Positions 8,885-16,805 of a stretch of DNA of 64,000 nt are shown here, piece by piece. The notes under the pieces were generated by a model that worked only from the letters and a program-made list of their open reading frames with translations, was not told the origin of the DNA and did no database searches. Both the position numbers and the translations under genes were made by a program. Source of the DNA: Actinoplanes sp. TBRC 11911 (lineage in GTDB: Bacteria > Actinomycetota > Actinomycetes > Mycobacteriales > Micromonosporaceae); contig NZ_JABBNC010000022.1 of assembly GCF_012933445.1 (NCBI RefSeq), positions 1 to 64,000 on the forward strand, in the 5' to 3' direction. Positions within the stretch are counted from its first letter, which is position 1, and each line of letters begins with the position of its first letter.

Positions 8885-9883
8885 ATGAAGGCTGTGCGAG
8901 TTCACTCCTACGGAAAACGACCGTCTGTCGACGACATACCCGTACCTAAGGTGACCGGCCCGCTCGACGTGCTGGTCCAGGTCGGTGCGGCCGGGCTGTG
9001 CCGCACCGACCTGCACATCATGGAAGGGCAGTGGGCGGAGAAATCCGGCGTCACCCTGCCGTACGTGATCGGCCACGAGAACGCCGGCTGGGTGCGCGAG
9101 GTGGGCCCGGCCGTCACCAACGTCGCCCCCGGCGACGCCGTCATCCTGCACCCGCTGGTCACCTGCGGGCTGTGCCGGCCGTGCCGCTCCGGCGACGACG
9201 TGCACTGCGAGAACTCGAAGTTCCCCGGCATCGACGTCGACGGCGGCATGGCCGAGTTCCTGCTCACGTCGGCCCGTTCGGTGGTCAAGCTGGCCCCCGG
9301 CCTGGAACCGGCGGCCGTGGCGGCGCTGGCCGACGCGGGGCTCACCGCCTACCACGCGGTGCGCAAGGCGGTGCCGCTGCTCTACCCCGGGACGACCTGC
9401 GTGGTGATCGGGGCGGGCGGGCTCGGCCACATCGGCATCCAGTGCCTGGTCGCGATGACCGCCACCCGCGTCGTGGTGATCGACCCGAACGACGGCGCTC
9501 GCGCCCTGGCGAGCGAGCTGGGCGCGCACGAGGTCCGCCCGGAGGGCAAGGGCCTCGAGGACAGCGCGGACCTGGTCCTCGACTTCGTCGGCGAGCAGGG
9601 CGCCGAGGCTCAGGGACTCGCCATGACCAAGCGGGCGGGGAACTACTTCGTGATCGGCTACGGCGGCTCGGTGAACATCCCGACCATCGATCTGATCTCC
9701 ACCGAACGCAACATCATCGGCAACCTGGTCGGCTCCTACAACGACCTGGACGAGCTGATGACGCTCGCCGCCCAGGGCAAGGTCACCCTGCACACCAAGA
9801 CCTACCCGCTGACCGCGGTCAACGAGGCGATGGACGATCTCGAGGCCGGCCGGCTGCGGGGGCGCGGAATCCTCGTTCCGTAG
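8885..9883 (+). CDS. Zinc-dependent alcohol dehydrogenase, NAD(P)-dependent
   Basis: A 332-residue medium-chain dehydrogenase. The catalytic zinc ligands are visible in AGLCRTDLH (about 37-45) and GHENAG (about 62-67). The structural zinc site is C-x2-C-x-x-x-C-like in CGLCRPCRSGDDVHC (about 94-108), and the nucleotide-binding GAGGLGHIGIQ follows near 175. It is translationally coupled to the next gene, since the ribosome binding site AGGGGG of the amidohydrolase overlaps this stop codon. In propane/alkane-oxidising actinobacteria such an enzyme is encoded beside this type of amidohydrolase, downstream of a diiron monooxygenase, but no monooxygenase gene is present here. Confidence 0.9.
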   Translation: MKAVRVHSYGKRPSVDDIPVPKVTGPLDVLVQVGAAGLCRTDLHIMEGQWAEKSGVTLPYVIGHENAGWVREVGPAVTNVAPGDAVILHPLVTCGLCRPCRSGDDVHCENSKFPGIDVDGGMAEFLLTSARSVVKLAPGLEPAAVAALADAGLTAYHAVRKAVPLLYPGTTCVVIGAGGLGHIGIQCLVAMTATRVVVIDPNDGARALASELGAHEVRPEGKGLEDSADLVLDFVGEQGAEAQGLAMTKRAGNYFVIGYGGSVNIPTIDLISTERNIIGNLVGSYNDLDELMTLAAQGKVTLHTKTYPLTAVNEAMDDLEAGRLRGRGILVP

Positions 9884-9892
9884 GGGGCCCTT

Positions 9893-10879
9893 TTGTACAG
9901 CAAGGACGGGCAGAGCTACTTCATCGTCGACGGCCACACCCATTTCTGGGACGGCAGCCCGGCGAACCAGCTCAACCGGTACGGCGAGGGGTTCGTCAAG
10001 TGCTTCTACGACTACCACACGAACCTCTCCCCGTACGAATACCGGTGGACCCTCGAAGAGTTCGAGCGCTTTCCCGAGGAGCGCATGATCTACGACTTGT
10101 TCGAGTCCGGGTACGACGACGTCGCCGTTCTGCAGAGCACCTATCTGACCGATTGGTTCGTCAACGGGTTCAACACGACGGCGCAGAACGGTGACATCGC
10201 CGCCCGTCATCCCGGCCGGTTCATCGTCAACGGGCGGTGGGATCCGCGCGACGGCGAGGCCGGGCTGGACAAGCTTGAACGGTTGCAGGAGCGCTGGCAG
10301 CTCAAGGGCGTGATGCTGTACACGGCGGAGTGGAAGGGCGATTCGAAGGGCTGGAAGCTCAGCGACCCGTGGGCGTACCGGTATCTGGAAAAATGTCGTG
10401 AACTGGGGATCGTCAATATTCATGTGCATAAAGGGCCGACGGTTTACCCGATGAACCGGGACGCGTTCGACGTGGCCGACGTCGATGATGCGGCCACGGC
10501 GTTTCCCGGCCTGCGGTTCATCGTCGAACATGTCGGGCTGCCGCGGCTCGAGGACTTTTGCTGGATCGCCACGCAGGAGCCCAACGTGTACGGCGGGCTG
10601 GCGATGGCGATGCCGTTCCTGCATTCGCGGCCGCGCTATTTCGCGCAGATCATGGGGGAGTTGGTCTACTGGCTCGGCGCGGATCGCCTGTTGTTCGGCA
10701 GTGACTATGCGATCTGGCAGCCGAAATGGCTGGTGGAGAAGTTCGTCGATTTCCAGATTCCGGTGGACATGCAAGGGGAGTACGGAGTGCTGACGCCGGC
10801 GATGAAGAGGAAGATTCTGGGGTTGAACGCGGCGCGGCTTTATGACCTGAAGGTGCCGGGGGAGCTTGATGTCGCGTGA
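9893..10879 (+). CDS. Amidohydrolase 2 family protein of the alkane/propane-operon type
   Basis: A 328-residue TIM-barrel metal-dependent hydrolase starting at TTG 9893, 9 bp after the dehydrogenase stop, with AGGGGG as ribosome binding site. Metal-binding elements include the N-terminal DGHTHFWDG (about 14-22), a middle HVHKGPT, EHVGLPR and the C-terminal GSDYAIW. The sequence with LSPYEYRWTLEEFERFP and TYLTDWFVNGFNT matches, to my recollection, the amidohydrolase that sits next to propane monooxygenase genes in Gordonia, Rhodococcus and Mycobacterium. Its reaction in that setting is not established. Context points to joint use with the alcohol dehydrogenase. Confidence 0.85.
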   Translation: MYSKDGQSYFIVDGHTHFWDGSPANQLNRYGEGFVKCFYDYHTNLSPYEYRWTLEEFERFPEERMIYDLFESGYDDVAVLQSTYLTDWFVNGFNTTAQNGDIAARHPGRFIVNGRWDPRDGEAGLDKLERLQERWQLKGVMLYTAEWKGDSKGWKLSDPWAYRYLEKCRELGIVNIHVHKGPTVYPMNRDAFDVADVDDAATAFPGLRFIVEHVGLPRLEDFCWIATQEPNVYGGLAMAMPFLHSRPRYFAQIMGELVYWLGADRLLFGSDYAIWQPKWLVEKFVDFQIPVDMQGEYGVLTPAMKRKILGLNAARLYDLKVPGELDVA

Positions 10880-10908
10880 CGCCGGGTCGGCTGGCCTAGA
10901 GTTTGCCC

Positions 10909-11634
10909 ATGGGTGAACGGCTGGACTGGCAAGACCCGACGCTGCGCGAGTGGGACTGCACCGTGCTGTGGTCCGACCCCGCCGACCCGGAGGCGGGCAT
11001 CGTGCTCGACCGGTCGGCCTTCTACCCTGGCGGGGGAGGGCAGCCGCCGGACCACGGCGTCCTGCTCTGGCAGGGCGTCCAGACCCGGATCGTGGACACC
11101 CGCAAGGGCGACGACTTCCGCCTGATCCCCGCTCCCGGCGACCCGATCCCGCCGGTTGGCACCGCCGTGCGCGGCGCCATCGACGACGAACGCCGCAGCA
11201 CGCTGATGCGCACCCACTCCGGCCTGCACATCCTGTGCGGCACCGTCTTCCGCGACTTCGGCGCCCTGGTCACCGGCGGCAACATGCAGCCCGGCGAGGC
11301 CCGGATGGACTTCAACCTGCCCGAGGTCCCGCCCGGCTTCAAGCAGTCGCTGGAGGACGCGGTGAACGCCGAGATCGCCGCCGACCGCAAGATCGTGGCC
11401 CGCGTCCTGCCACGCGCGGAGGCCCTGGAGATCCCGACGCTGGTGCGGACGCAGGACGCGCTGCCGCCGCTGGACGAGCCGGAGATCCGCGTGATCGACA
11501 TCGTCGGCCTGGATGTGCAGGCGGACGGCGGCACCCACGTCGCGTCGACCGGGCAGGTGGGGCATGTCGAGGTGGTGAAGGTGGAGAGCAAGGGCCGCCA
11601 GAACCGCCGGGTCCGCATCCGCCTGTCGTCCTGA
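10909..11634 (+). CDS. Alanyl-tRNA editing protein, AlaX type
   Basis: A 241-residue stand-alone editing protein homologous to the editing and C-terminal parts of alanyl-tRNA synthetase, expected to hydrolyse Ser- or Gly-tRNA(Ala). The N-terminal glycine-rich motif YPGGGGQPPDHG is typical. The first zinc pair is seen in RTHSGLHIL (HxxxH, about 100). The second motif, normally CGGTHV, reads ADGGTHVAST, so the zinc-binding cysteine is replaced by aspartate while the histidine is kept. It starts at ATG 10909, 29 bp after the amidohydrolase, and could be part of the same transcript. The effect of the substitution on activity is unknown. Confidence 0.88.
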   Translation: MGERLDWQDPTLREWDCTVLWSDPADPEAGIVLDRSAFYPGGGGQPPDHGVLLWQGVQTRIVDTRKGDDFRLIPAPGDPIPPVGTAVRGAIDDERRSTLMRTHSGLHILCGTVFRDFGALVTGGNMQPGEARMDFNLPEVPPGFKQSLEDAVNAEIAADRKIVARVLPRAEALEIPTLVRTQDALPPLDEPEIRVIDIVGLDVQADGGTHVASTGQVGHVEVVKVESKGRQNRRVRIRLSS

Positions 11635-11685
11635 CCGCGATCCCCAGGCCCCCGCACCGGGACCTGGGCGTCTCGTCGCCCGCGC

Positions 11686-12411
11686 CTACCTGATCGATCG
11701 TTCGTTGGTGGCGGTGCTCGCGGCCGCCTCGCGCACCACGTCGGCCACGACGGCCGGGCGGGACATCATCACCACGTGCGACGCGCCCTCGGCGACGGTC
11801 ACCTTGGCGCCCATCCGGTCGTAGGAGAACCGGTGCACGTCCGGGTGGATCGTGCCGTCGGCGGTCGGCAGCACCGCCCAGGACGGGCGGGTCCGCCACG
11901 CCGGCGTCGGGGCCTTCTCGGTGAACGCCACCCCGGAGAGCGGGCGTTGTGAGATCGCCATGAACGCGGCTTCCGCCTCCGGCAGGTCTGCGCAGAACGC
12001 CTCGTGGAACCCGCTCGGGTCGATCGAGAACTCGGCGCCGCCGTCCGGCAGCGGCGACGGCCGCAGGAACGGGCCCACCGCCGGCGCCGGGAACTGGCCC
12101 TGGAACGTGGCAAGGTCCTCGCCCGCGTCGGGCGCCATGCCGGCGATGTAAACCAGCCCGACAACGTTGTCGGCCACCCCGGCCGCGGTGATGACGGCAC
12201 CCCCGTAGGAGTGGCCGACGAGCAGGACCGGCCCCTCGATCTGCTCGATGACGCTCTTCGTGTACTCGGCGTCCGCGACCGTGATGCCGCGTAACGGATT
12301 CGGCGGTGCCTTGATCGTGAAGCCGTCGCCCGCCAGTTCGGCGTGCAGACGGCTCCAGCCGGACGCGTCCGCGAACGCGCCGTGGATGAGAACAATTGTG
12401 GGATTAGCCAT
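11686..12411 (-). CDS. Alpha/beta hydrolase
   Basis: A 241-residue cytosolic alpha/beta hydrolase. The N-terminal strand and oxyanion motif IVLIHGAFADASGW are followed by the nucleophile elbow GHSYGG (about 85-90). The family histidine lies in EGASHVVMMSRP near the C-terminus, and the acid residue is probably in the preceding strand. This subgroup (HGAFADAS...W) is common in actinobacteria and annotated only as alpha/beta fold hydrolase, so the substrate is not predictable. It is convergent with the AlaX gene, with 51 bp between stops. Confidence 0.87.
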   Translation of the reverse strand: MANPTIVLIHGAFADASGWSRLHAELAGDGFTIKAPPNPLRGITVADAEYTKSVIEQIEGPVLLVGHSYGGAVITAAGVADNVVGLVYIAGMAPDAGEDLATFQGQFPAPAVGPFLRPSPLPDGGAEFSIDPSGFHEAFCADLPEAEAAFMAISQRPLSGVAFTEKAPTPAWRTRPSWAVLPTADGTIHPDVHRFSYDRMGAKVTVAEGASHVVMMSRPAVVADVVREAAASTATNERSIR

Positions 12412-12576
12412 GGTCAGTCCCTCCTACTGAGCCATTAATCCAACGCCGATCGTATTAAGAGGGCCCGCCCGGCGCCACGGCCGCCGCGAAAAAATGAAAC
12501 CGGGTACGAATGATCGCAATCGGACGGACCGGGCCGAAAAGATCTCTAGACTCGGTTCTCCGTGTCCATGGCGAAA

Positions 12577-12601
12577 GCCTGGGCCGGACACCGGCCCAGG
12601 C
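12577..12601 (-). terminator. Terminator hairpin of the purple acid phosphatase gene
   Basis: A perfect 11-bp stem, GCCTGGGCCGG at 12577-12587 and its complement at 12591-12601, with a 3-nt loop. It lies 17 bp beyond the phosphatase stop codon on the minus strand. On that strand the stem is followed by a short TTTCG, so the T-run is weak. The rest of 12412-12618 shows nothing but the presumed promoter of the hydrolase gene. Confidence 0.75.
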
Positions 12602-12618
12602 GTTGACGAAGCGGTGGG

Positions 12619-14244
12619 TCAGTGCCCGCCGTGGCCGCTGTGGCCGCCGTCGCTACGGCGGCGTTCGAGCGTGAACTTCTCGAAGACCGACAACTCACCG
12701 GTGGGCGTGATGATGTTGTAGTAGGTCACGTAGATGCGGGTCATGTCGCCGGGGTGACGGCCCGGGTCGACGGTGAACTCGGCGAAGCCGTACGGGTGCT
12801 CGGCGTCGCGTACGCCGATCCAGACCGCTGTCTCCTGCTCCTTGACCGAGTTGAACTTGCCGACGTGCTGGGTCTGGACGAACGCCGAGTGATGCCCGTG
12901 CCCGTCGGCGTCGTCCATGGTGAAGCTGTTGTTGGTGATGCCGGAGACGCCGCCACCGCCGAGGACCATGTGCGTGGTGCCGTGCGCGCTGTCGATCACG
13001 TCGAGCGCGGCCTGGCTCGGGTTGGGGGTGAGGGTGACGCTGCCCGGAACGACGCCCCGCACCGCCAGCGAGCGCTCGTAGTCGTGCTCGTGGCCACAGA
13101 CCACCAGATCGACGCCGTACTTGTCGAACAGCGGGCCGTACGCCGCGCGCAGTGCGAGGTCGGGGCCGTTCGCGGCGGTCGCCGAGCTGATCATCACCTG
13201 GTGCATGCAGATGACGATCCAGTCGATGTCCTTCGAAGCCCGCGCCGACTTGAGCTCCTTCTCCAGCCAGGCGAGCTGCCGGCCGCCGGAGTAGCCGTTG
13301 ATGTAGACGTCGCCGCCCTCCTGCAGGGCGATGTCGTCGTTCTGCAGGGAGATCACCTTCACCGAGCCGACCGTGAAGGAGTACCAGAGGTTGTCGAGCT
13401 CGGGCTGCGTCTCGGTCGAGGGCAGCTCGAAGTAGGTCTGGTACGCGTCGAGGCCGAGCTTGCCGTTGCCCAGCTCGATCTCGTGGTTGCCCGCGGCCGG
13501 CATCCACGGACGGAACCGCGCCGAGCGGCTGTTGTTGGCGAGGAAGTCGTGCCAGACGCGAACGCGGTCGGGCCCGGTGTTGGCGTAGCAGAGGTCACCG
13601 TTGAGGAGGTGGAACAGCGGGCCGACCTTCTCGATGCCGGTGACGATGTCGGCGGCGGCGGGCGTGGCGTTGGGCTCGAAGTCCCGTCCCGAGGCGTCCG
13701 CCGGATTCGCGCCGGTCTTCCACGTCACGCTGGGCGCACCCTGGTCTCCGAAGCTGGTGAAGGTGAAGAAGGACCGGCCGGACGGCGCCGTGTGGAAGGT
13801 GCCGGCGTCCGGGGTGGCGCCGTCGTGCTGGGCCGCGTACAGGTAATCGGTATCGGCCCTGAGCTTGCTGATCAGCGCGTGATGGACCCAGACGGTCCGC
13901 CCGGAGGTGCCGTCCACGTAGGTCTTCGTGGTCGCGCGCACGGTGGAGCCGAAGCCGCCACTGAGCGTGCCGTAGACGACCCGCGGGTTCTTGACGGCCG
14001 CGTCGGTGACCCACGAGACGACCATCTGGCTGCGCGGGTCGGCGCCGAAGGTCAGGTGCAGGCCCTGGACGGGGGTGGTGGACGAGCCGGTGGTGAGACC
14101 GGTGACCGCCGACTTCGCCGGGGCCGCCTCGCCGGCTCCGGCGCCGAGGACCAGCGGTCCGGCCGCGGCGCCGGACACTGTCGCGCCGAACAGGCCAAGC
14201 GCGTTGCGACGGGAGATTCGAGTTTGCTGGGATTCTTCTGACAT
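12619..14244 (-). CDS. Purple acid phosphatase-like metallophosphoesterase, Tat-exported
   Basis: A 541-residue exported phosphatase. The N-terminus carries a twin-arginine signal (ISRRNALGLFGATV, residues about 10-23) with an Ala-rich hydrophobic core. A fibronectin-like PAP N-domain (about 50-150) with LTFGADPRSQMVVSW precedes the dinuclear metallophosphoesterase domain. Ligand motifs are FGDQG (standing for GDxG), LNGDLCYANTG (GDxxY), AAGNHE (GNHE), a middle MHQ and CGHEHDYERS (GHxH). The tail is Gly/His-rich. ATG 14244 is chosen because CCAGGA precedes it and the Tat signal begins just after. It would hydrolyse phosphomonoesters outside the cell. Confidence 0.92.
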   Translation of the reverse strand: MSEESQQTRISRRNALGLFGATVSGAAAGPLVLGAGAGEAAPAKSAVTGLTTGSSTTPVQGLHLTFGADPRSQMVVSWVTDAAVKNPRVVYGTLSGGFGSTVRATTKTYVDGTSGRTVWVHHALISKLRADTDYLYAAQHDGATPDAGTFHTAPSGRSFFTFTSFGDQGAPSVTWKTGANPADASGRDFEPNATPAAADIVTGIEKVGPLFHLLNGDLCYANTGPDRVRVWHDFLANNSRSARFRPWMPAAGNHEIELGNGKLGLDAYQTYFELPSTETQPELDNLWYSFTVGSVKVISLQNDDIALQEGGDVYINGYSGGRQLAWLEKELKSARASKDIDWIVICMHQVMISSATAANGPDLALRAAYGPLFDKYGVDLVVCGHEHDYERSLAVRGVVPGSVTLTPNPSQAALDVIDSAHGTTHMVLGGGGVSGITNNSFTMDDADGHGHHSAFVQTQHVGKFNSVKEQETAVWIGVRDAEHPYGFAEFTVDPGRHPGDMTRIYVTYYNIITPTGELSVFEKFTLERRRSDGGHSGHGGH

Positions 14245-14449
14245 TCCTGGGCCTTTCGCGTCTTCGGGTGCGGTCGACCACCAGCCCGGCAGCAGCCGTG
14301 GTGAACCTGACAGCGGGCGGTGCGCGCGCGCCACGGACGCTAGGAAGCACGGACGACGGGCGTACCGAAACAGGTGTGAACGCCAGATGGCAGTCACCGC
14401 AACGGATGGCAACTCCCGACGGCCCGTCGCTCAAGTCGGCGCCCGGGGG

Positions 14450-15229
14450 TCAGGCGAAGCGGCGCTGCGCGATCACGCGCGTCACCCGTACGGCGCCGAG
14501 CCGGACCGCGCGCTCGACCGACCACCGGTCCGTACGTAATCGGGTGGTCGGCATCGAGATCGCCAGGGCGCCGACGAAACGGCCGGCCGCGTCGGTCACG
14601 GGGGCGGCCATGCAGCTGAGCCCGTGCTGGAATTCGTCCACCTCGACCGCGAGGCCGGTACCCCGTACCTGATGTAACTGCCGCCGCAACACGCCACGAT
14701 CGGTGACCGTCTCGTTGGTTACCGCGGGCATTCCGGTGTGGTCGAGCAGTGTCTCGCAGTCCTCGGCGGTCAGTGTGGAGAGCATCAGCTTGCCGAACGC
14801 GGTGGCGTGCGGCGCCTGATGGAACCCGACGTTCAGCGGATGGATTCGCGGATGCACCGGGCATTCGGCCACATGCGCGACGATCATCTCGGCGTCCCGC
14901 AGCGCCGCGTAGTAGGCCGCGGCCTGCGCCTCGCGGTGCACGACCGAGGCGACCCGGCGGACCTCCGGCGGCACCGCGATCTGCCGGTGCAACCCTCGGG
15001 CCAGGTCATCGACGCGGTGCCCGAGCGCGTACGCCTGTTCGTCCGCGAGATGAACGAGATAGCCCCCCGCGACGAGCGTCGTCAGCAGATGATAGGTGGT
15101 CGGGAGGGTGAGTCCGAGCGACTTCGCGACGTTCTTGGCAGCGACCGGGCCGGCCGCGGCGGCGACGTGGTCCAATACGCGCATCGCCCGCTCGACGGAT
15201 TGAAGGACGCCGGTGCCCTTGCCGCTCAT
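14450..15229 (-). CDS. IclR family transcriptional regulator
   Basis: A 259-residue regulator with an N-terminal winged helix (about 8-70, SVERAMRVLDHVA and GLTLPTTYHLLTTLVAGGYL) and a C-terminal effector-binding GAF-like domain. That domain contains HATAFGKLMLSTL (about 140) and the family signature VDEFQHGLSCMAAPV (about 205-219). IclR proteins sense small aromatic or organic acids and usually control divergent or adjacent catabolic genes. The ABM monooxygenase gene 70 bp upstream on the opposite strand is the likely target. ATG 15229 follows CTGGGGGTC. A longer upstream extension would not fit the family. Confidence 0.92.
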   Translation of the reverse strand: MSGKGTGVLQSVERAMRVLDHVAAAAGPVAAKNVAKSLGLTLPTTYHLLTTLVAGGYLVHLADEQAYALGHRVDDLARGLHRQIAVPPEVRRVASVVHREAQAAAYYAALRDAEMIVAHVAECPVHPRIHPLNVGFHQAPHATAFGKLMLSTLTAEDCETLLDHTGMPAVTNETVTDRGVLRRQLHQVRGTGLAVEVDEFQHGLSCMAAPVTDAAGRFVGALAISMPTTRLRTDRWSVERAVRLGAVRVTRVIAQRRFA

Positions 15230-15299
15230 GACCCCCAGCGTGCGACGAGGGCAGAGAGAGGGGAAGACCAATGGCTGATCGCGCGAAAGGTGGCCCACG

Positions 15300-15623
15300 A
15301 TGATCTTCATTACGGCGAAATTCACCATCAAGCCCGAGTACGCCGAGAGGTGGCCCGAGATCGCCGGCCCGTTCACGAGAGCGACCCGCAACGAGCCCGG
15401 CAACCTGTGGTTCGAGTGGTCCCGCAGCCTGGACGACCCGAACGAGTATGTCCTGGTGGAGGCGTTCCGCGACGGGGATGCCGGGGCGGCGCACGTGAAT
15501 TCGGCGCACTTCAAGCAGGCCCAGCAGGACTTGCCGCAGCACCTGGCCCACACCCCGAAGATCATCAGCCAGACGGTCGACCAGGACGATTGGTCCGAAT
15601 TAGGCGAACTGGCGGTCAAGTAA
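15300..15623 (+). CDS. Antibiotic biosynthesis monooxygenase (ABM) domain protein, quinol monooxygenase-like
   Basis: A 107-residue single ABM domain. The start MIFITAKFTIKPEYAERWPE, the segment RNEPGNLWFEWSRS and the HFKQAQQDLP region are typical of YgiN-like putative quinol monooxygenases, dimeric ferredoxin-like folds that oxidise quinols or polyketides without cofactor. It is divergent from the IclR gene, with only 70 bp between starts, so autoregulated divergent control is likely. A hairpin terminator follows. Confidence 0.88.
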   Translation: MIFITAKFTIKPEYAERWPEIAGPFTRATRNEPGNLWFEWSRSLDDPNEYVLVEAFRDGDAGAAHVNSAHFKQAQQDLPQHLAHTPKIISQTVDQDDWSELGELAVK

Positions 15624-15644
15624 GGCGCCGCCGATACCCCGGAG

Positions 15645-15675
15645 CCCTGCCACCGCACCCGAACGGGTGGCAGGG
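15645..15675. terminator. Hairpin after the ABM monooxygenase gene
   Basis: CCCTGCCACC (15645-15654) pairs perfectly with GGTGGCAGGG (15666-15675) round an 11-nt loop, 21 bp after the stop codon. No T-run follows, so termination is likely but not certain. The right arm overlaps the start of a coding-like remnant. Confidence 0.6.
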
Positions 15676-15808
15676 CCGTCACCACTACCACGAAGCACTC
15701 GCCGCGGATCCGACATTCGCGGAGATGAAACCACACCGTCTCAAGGCCGGACTCCGCGTCCGGGGGCTGCGCAGCCGCCTCCTGCTACGCGAGGTGATCG
15801 CCCCATGA
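15665..15808 (+). pseudogene. C-terminal coding remnant of an unidentified protein
   Basis: A 47-codon stretch ending in TGA at 15806-15808 has the strong third-position G/C bias of real genes here, and reads GWQGRHHYHEALAADP followed by TFAEMKPHRLKAGL and a basic tail. There is no start codon with a ribosome binding site, and the reading frame upstream runs antisense to other genes. It looks like the 3' end of a gene whose body was lost. It overlaps the 3' end of the D-amino-acid oxidase gene by 24 bp. I cannot name the parent family. Confidence 0.4.
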
Positions 15809-16699
15809 AGCCACGTCATCCGCGCACCCCCACGACAGTGTCACGCCCGCGCCACCATGCCCGTACGCGTGGATGACCTGACCCTCGGCCTCCACCCGCG
15901 GACCACCCCGACGAGCCGGGCGCAGACCAATCCGCGACCCCCTTACCCGTACGCCGGAAAGCTCTGGCACAACCGCACCACAACGCCGCACGATCGCCGC
16001 CGCCTCAACCGGATCCGGCGCCACTGACGAGAGCCCCTCCTCGAACGTGCCGCCCAGCACCACATCGTCGCCGCGCGGATGCACATACGTGAGGCCCGCG
16101 GGATTGTCCTCGTCGCGCACCGACTCGACGAGGCCGGGATTGTCGGCCAGCACGATGTGGCCGCGCACCGGATACACCGCCGTGTCGCCGCACAGCTCGC
16201 GGGCTGCCAGCCCGGTCGCGTTCACCACGATCGGCGCCGCCGCCGACGCCGCGGCCAGCGACACCGGCCGCCGTCGCACGACCGTCGCACCACCGTCCAC
16301 CAGCTGCGACAGAAGCCACGCGAGGTACGTGTCCATCTCCACCAGCGGCGCGCTGAAGCGGAGCTCGCCGCCGGCCAGGACCGCGTCGCCGATGGACCGG
16401 GCCCACCACGGCAATGCCGCGAGCGGCGACCGTAGCACCATCCGGGTGTGGCGAACCATCACCCCGGGCACACCGGCGTCGGCCTGGCGCATGAATTCCC
16501 GGTACGCCGACGCGGCCCACCGACGCACCCGCGGGTCATCGTCGGTATGCGTCGGATACCAGACCGCGGCCGCGACCGAGGACACCGTGTCCCGTACGTC
16601 ATGGGCGGTCCAGATCGTCACGTCCGCCCCGCGCTGCTGCAGCCGCCGCGCCGCCGTGAGCCCGATGATACCGCCGCCCACCACCACCACATCCGCCAT
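15785..16699 (-). CDS. D-amino-acid oxidase family FAD-dependent oxidoreductase
   Basis: A 304-residue flavoprotein matching D-amino-acid oxidases, which deaminate D-amino acids to keto acids with production of hydrogen peroxide. Motifs are the N-terminal FAD-binding GGGIIGLTAARRL (about 8-20), VVNATGLAARELCGD (about 160), YPVRGHIV, the substrate-side IGLRPARRGGPRVE and the C-terminal HAYGHGGAGVTLSWG (about 280-294). These correspond to the DAO signature. It is divergent from a LysR regulator gene, and a dyad lies in the shared 106-bp region. Substrate range is unknown. Confidence 0.9.
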   Translation of the reverse strand: MADVVVVGGGIIGLTAARRLQQRGADVTIWTAHDVRDTVSSVAAAVWYPTHTDDDPRVRRWAASAYREFMRQADAGVPGVMVRHTRMVLRSPLAALPWWARSIGDAVLAGGELRFSAPLVEMDTYLAWLLSQLVDGGATVVRRRPVSLAAASAAAPIVVNATGLAARELCGDTAVYPVRGHIVLADNPGLVESVRDEDNPAGLTYVHPRGDDVVLGGTFEEGLSSVAPDPVEAAAIVRRCGAVVPELSGVRVRGSRIGLRPARRGGPRVEAEGQVIHAYGHGGAGVTLSWGCADDVASWGDHLA

Positions 16700-16769
16700 G
16701 CCCCGACCCTGCGGCCATCTCCGGCGCGGAGGCCAATTCCGGTTGCCGCACCACCCATCACAACCGCTT

Positions 16770-16787
16770 ATCCCGTACGCCGGGAAT
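16770..16787. promoter_or_regulatory. Candidate LysR operator between the oxidase and regulator genes
   Basis: ATCCCG (16770-16775) and CGGGAAT (16781-16787) form a dyad around TACGC. This fits the T-N11-A palindrome seen in LysR-type binding sites. It lies 18 bp upstream of the LysR start and 70 bp upstream of the divergent oxidase start. The assignment is from position and symmetry only. Confidence 0.45.
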
Positions 16788-16805
16788 TCGTTCTACGGTT
16801 CGAGG

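Noticed and set aside
8885..10879. Complete propane monooxygenase operon
   Set aside because: No hydroxylase, reductase or coupling protein genes are found on either side within the window.
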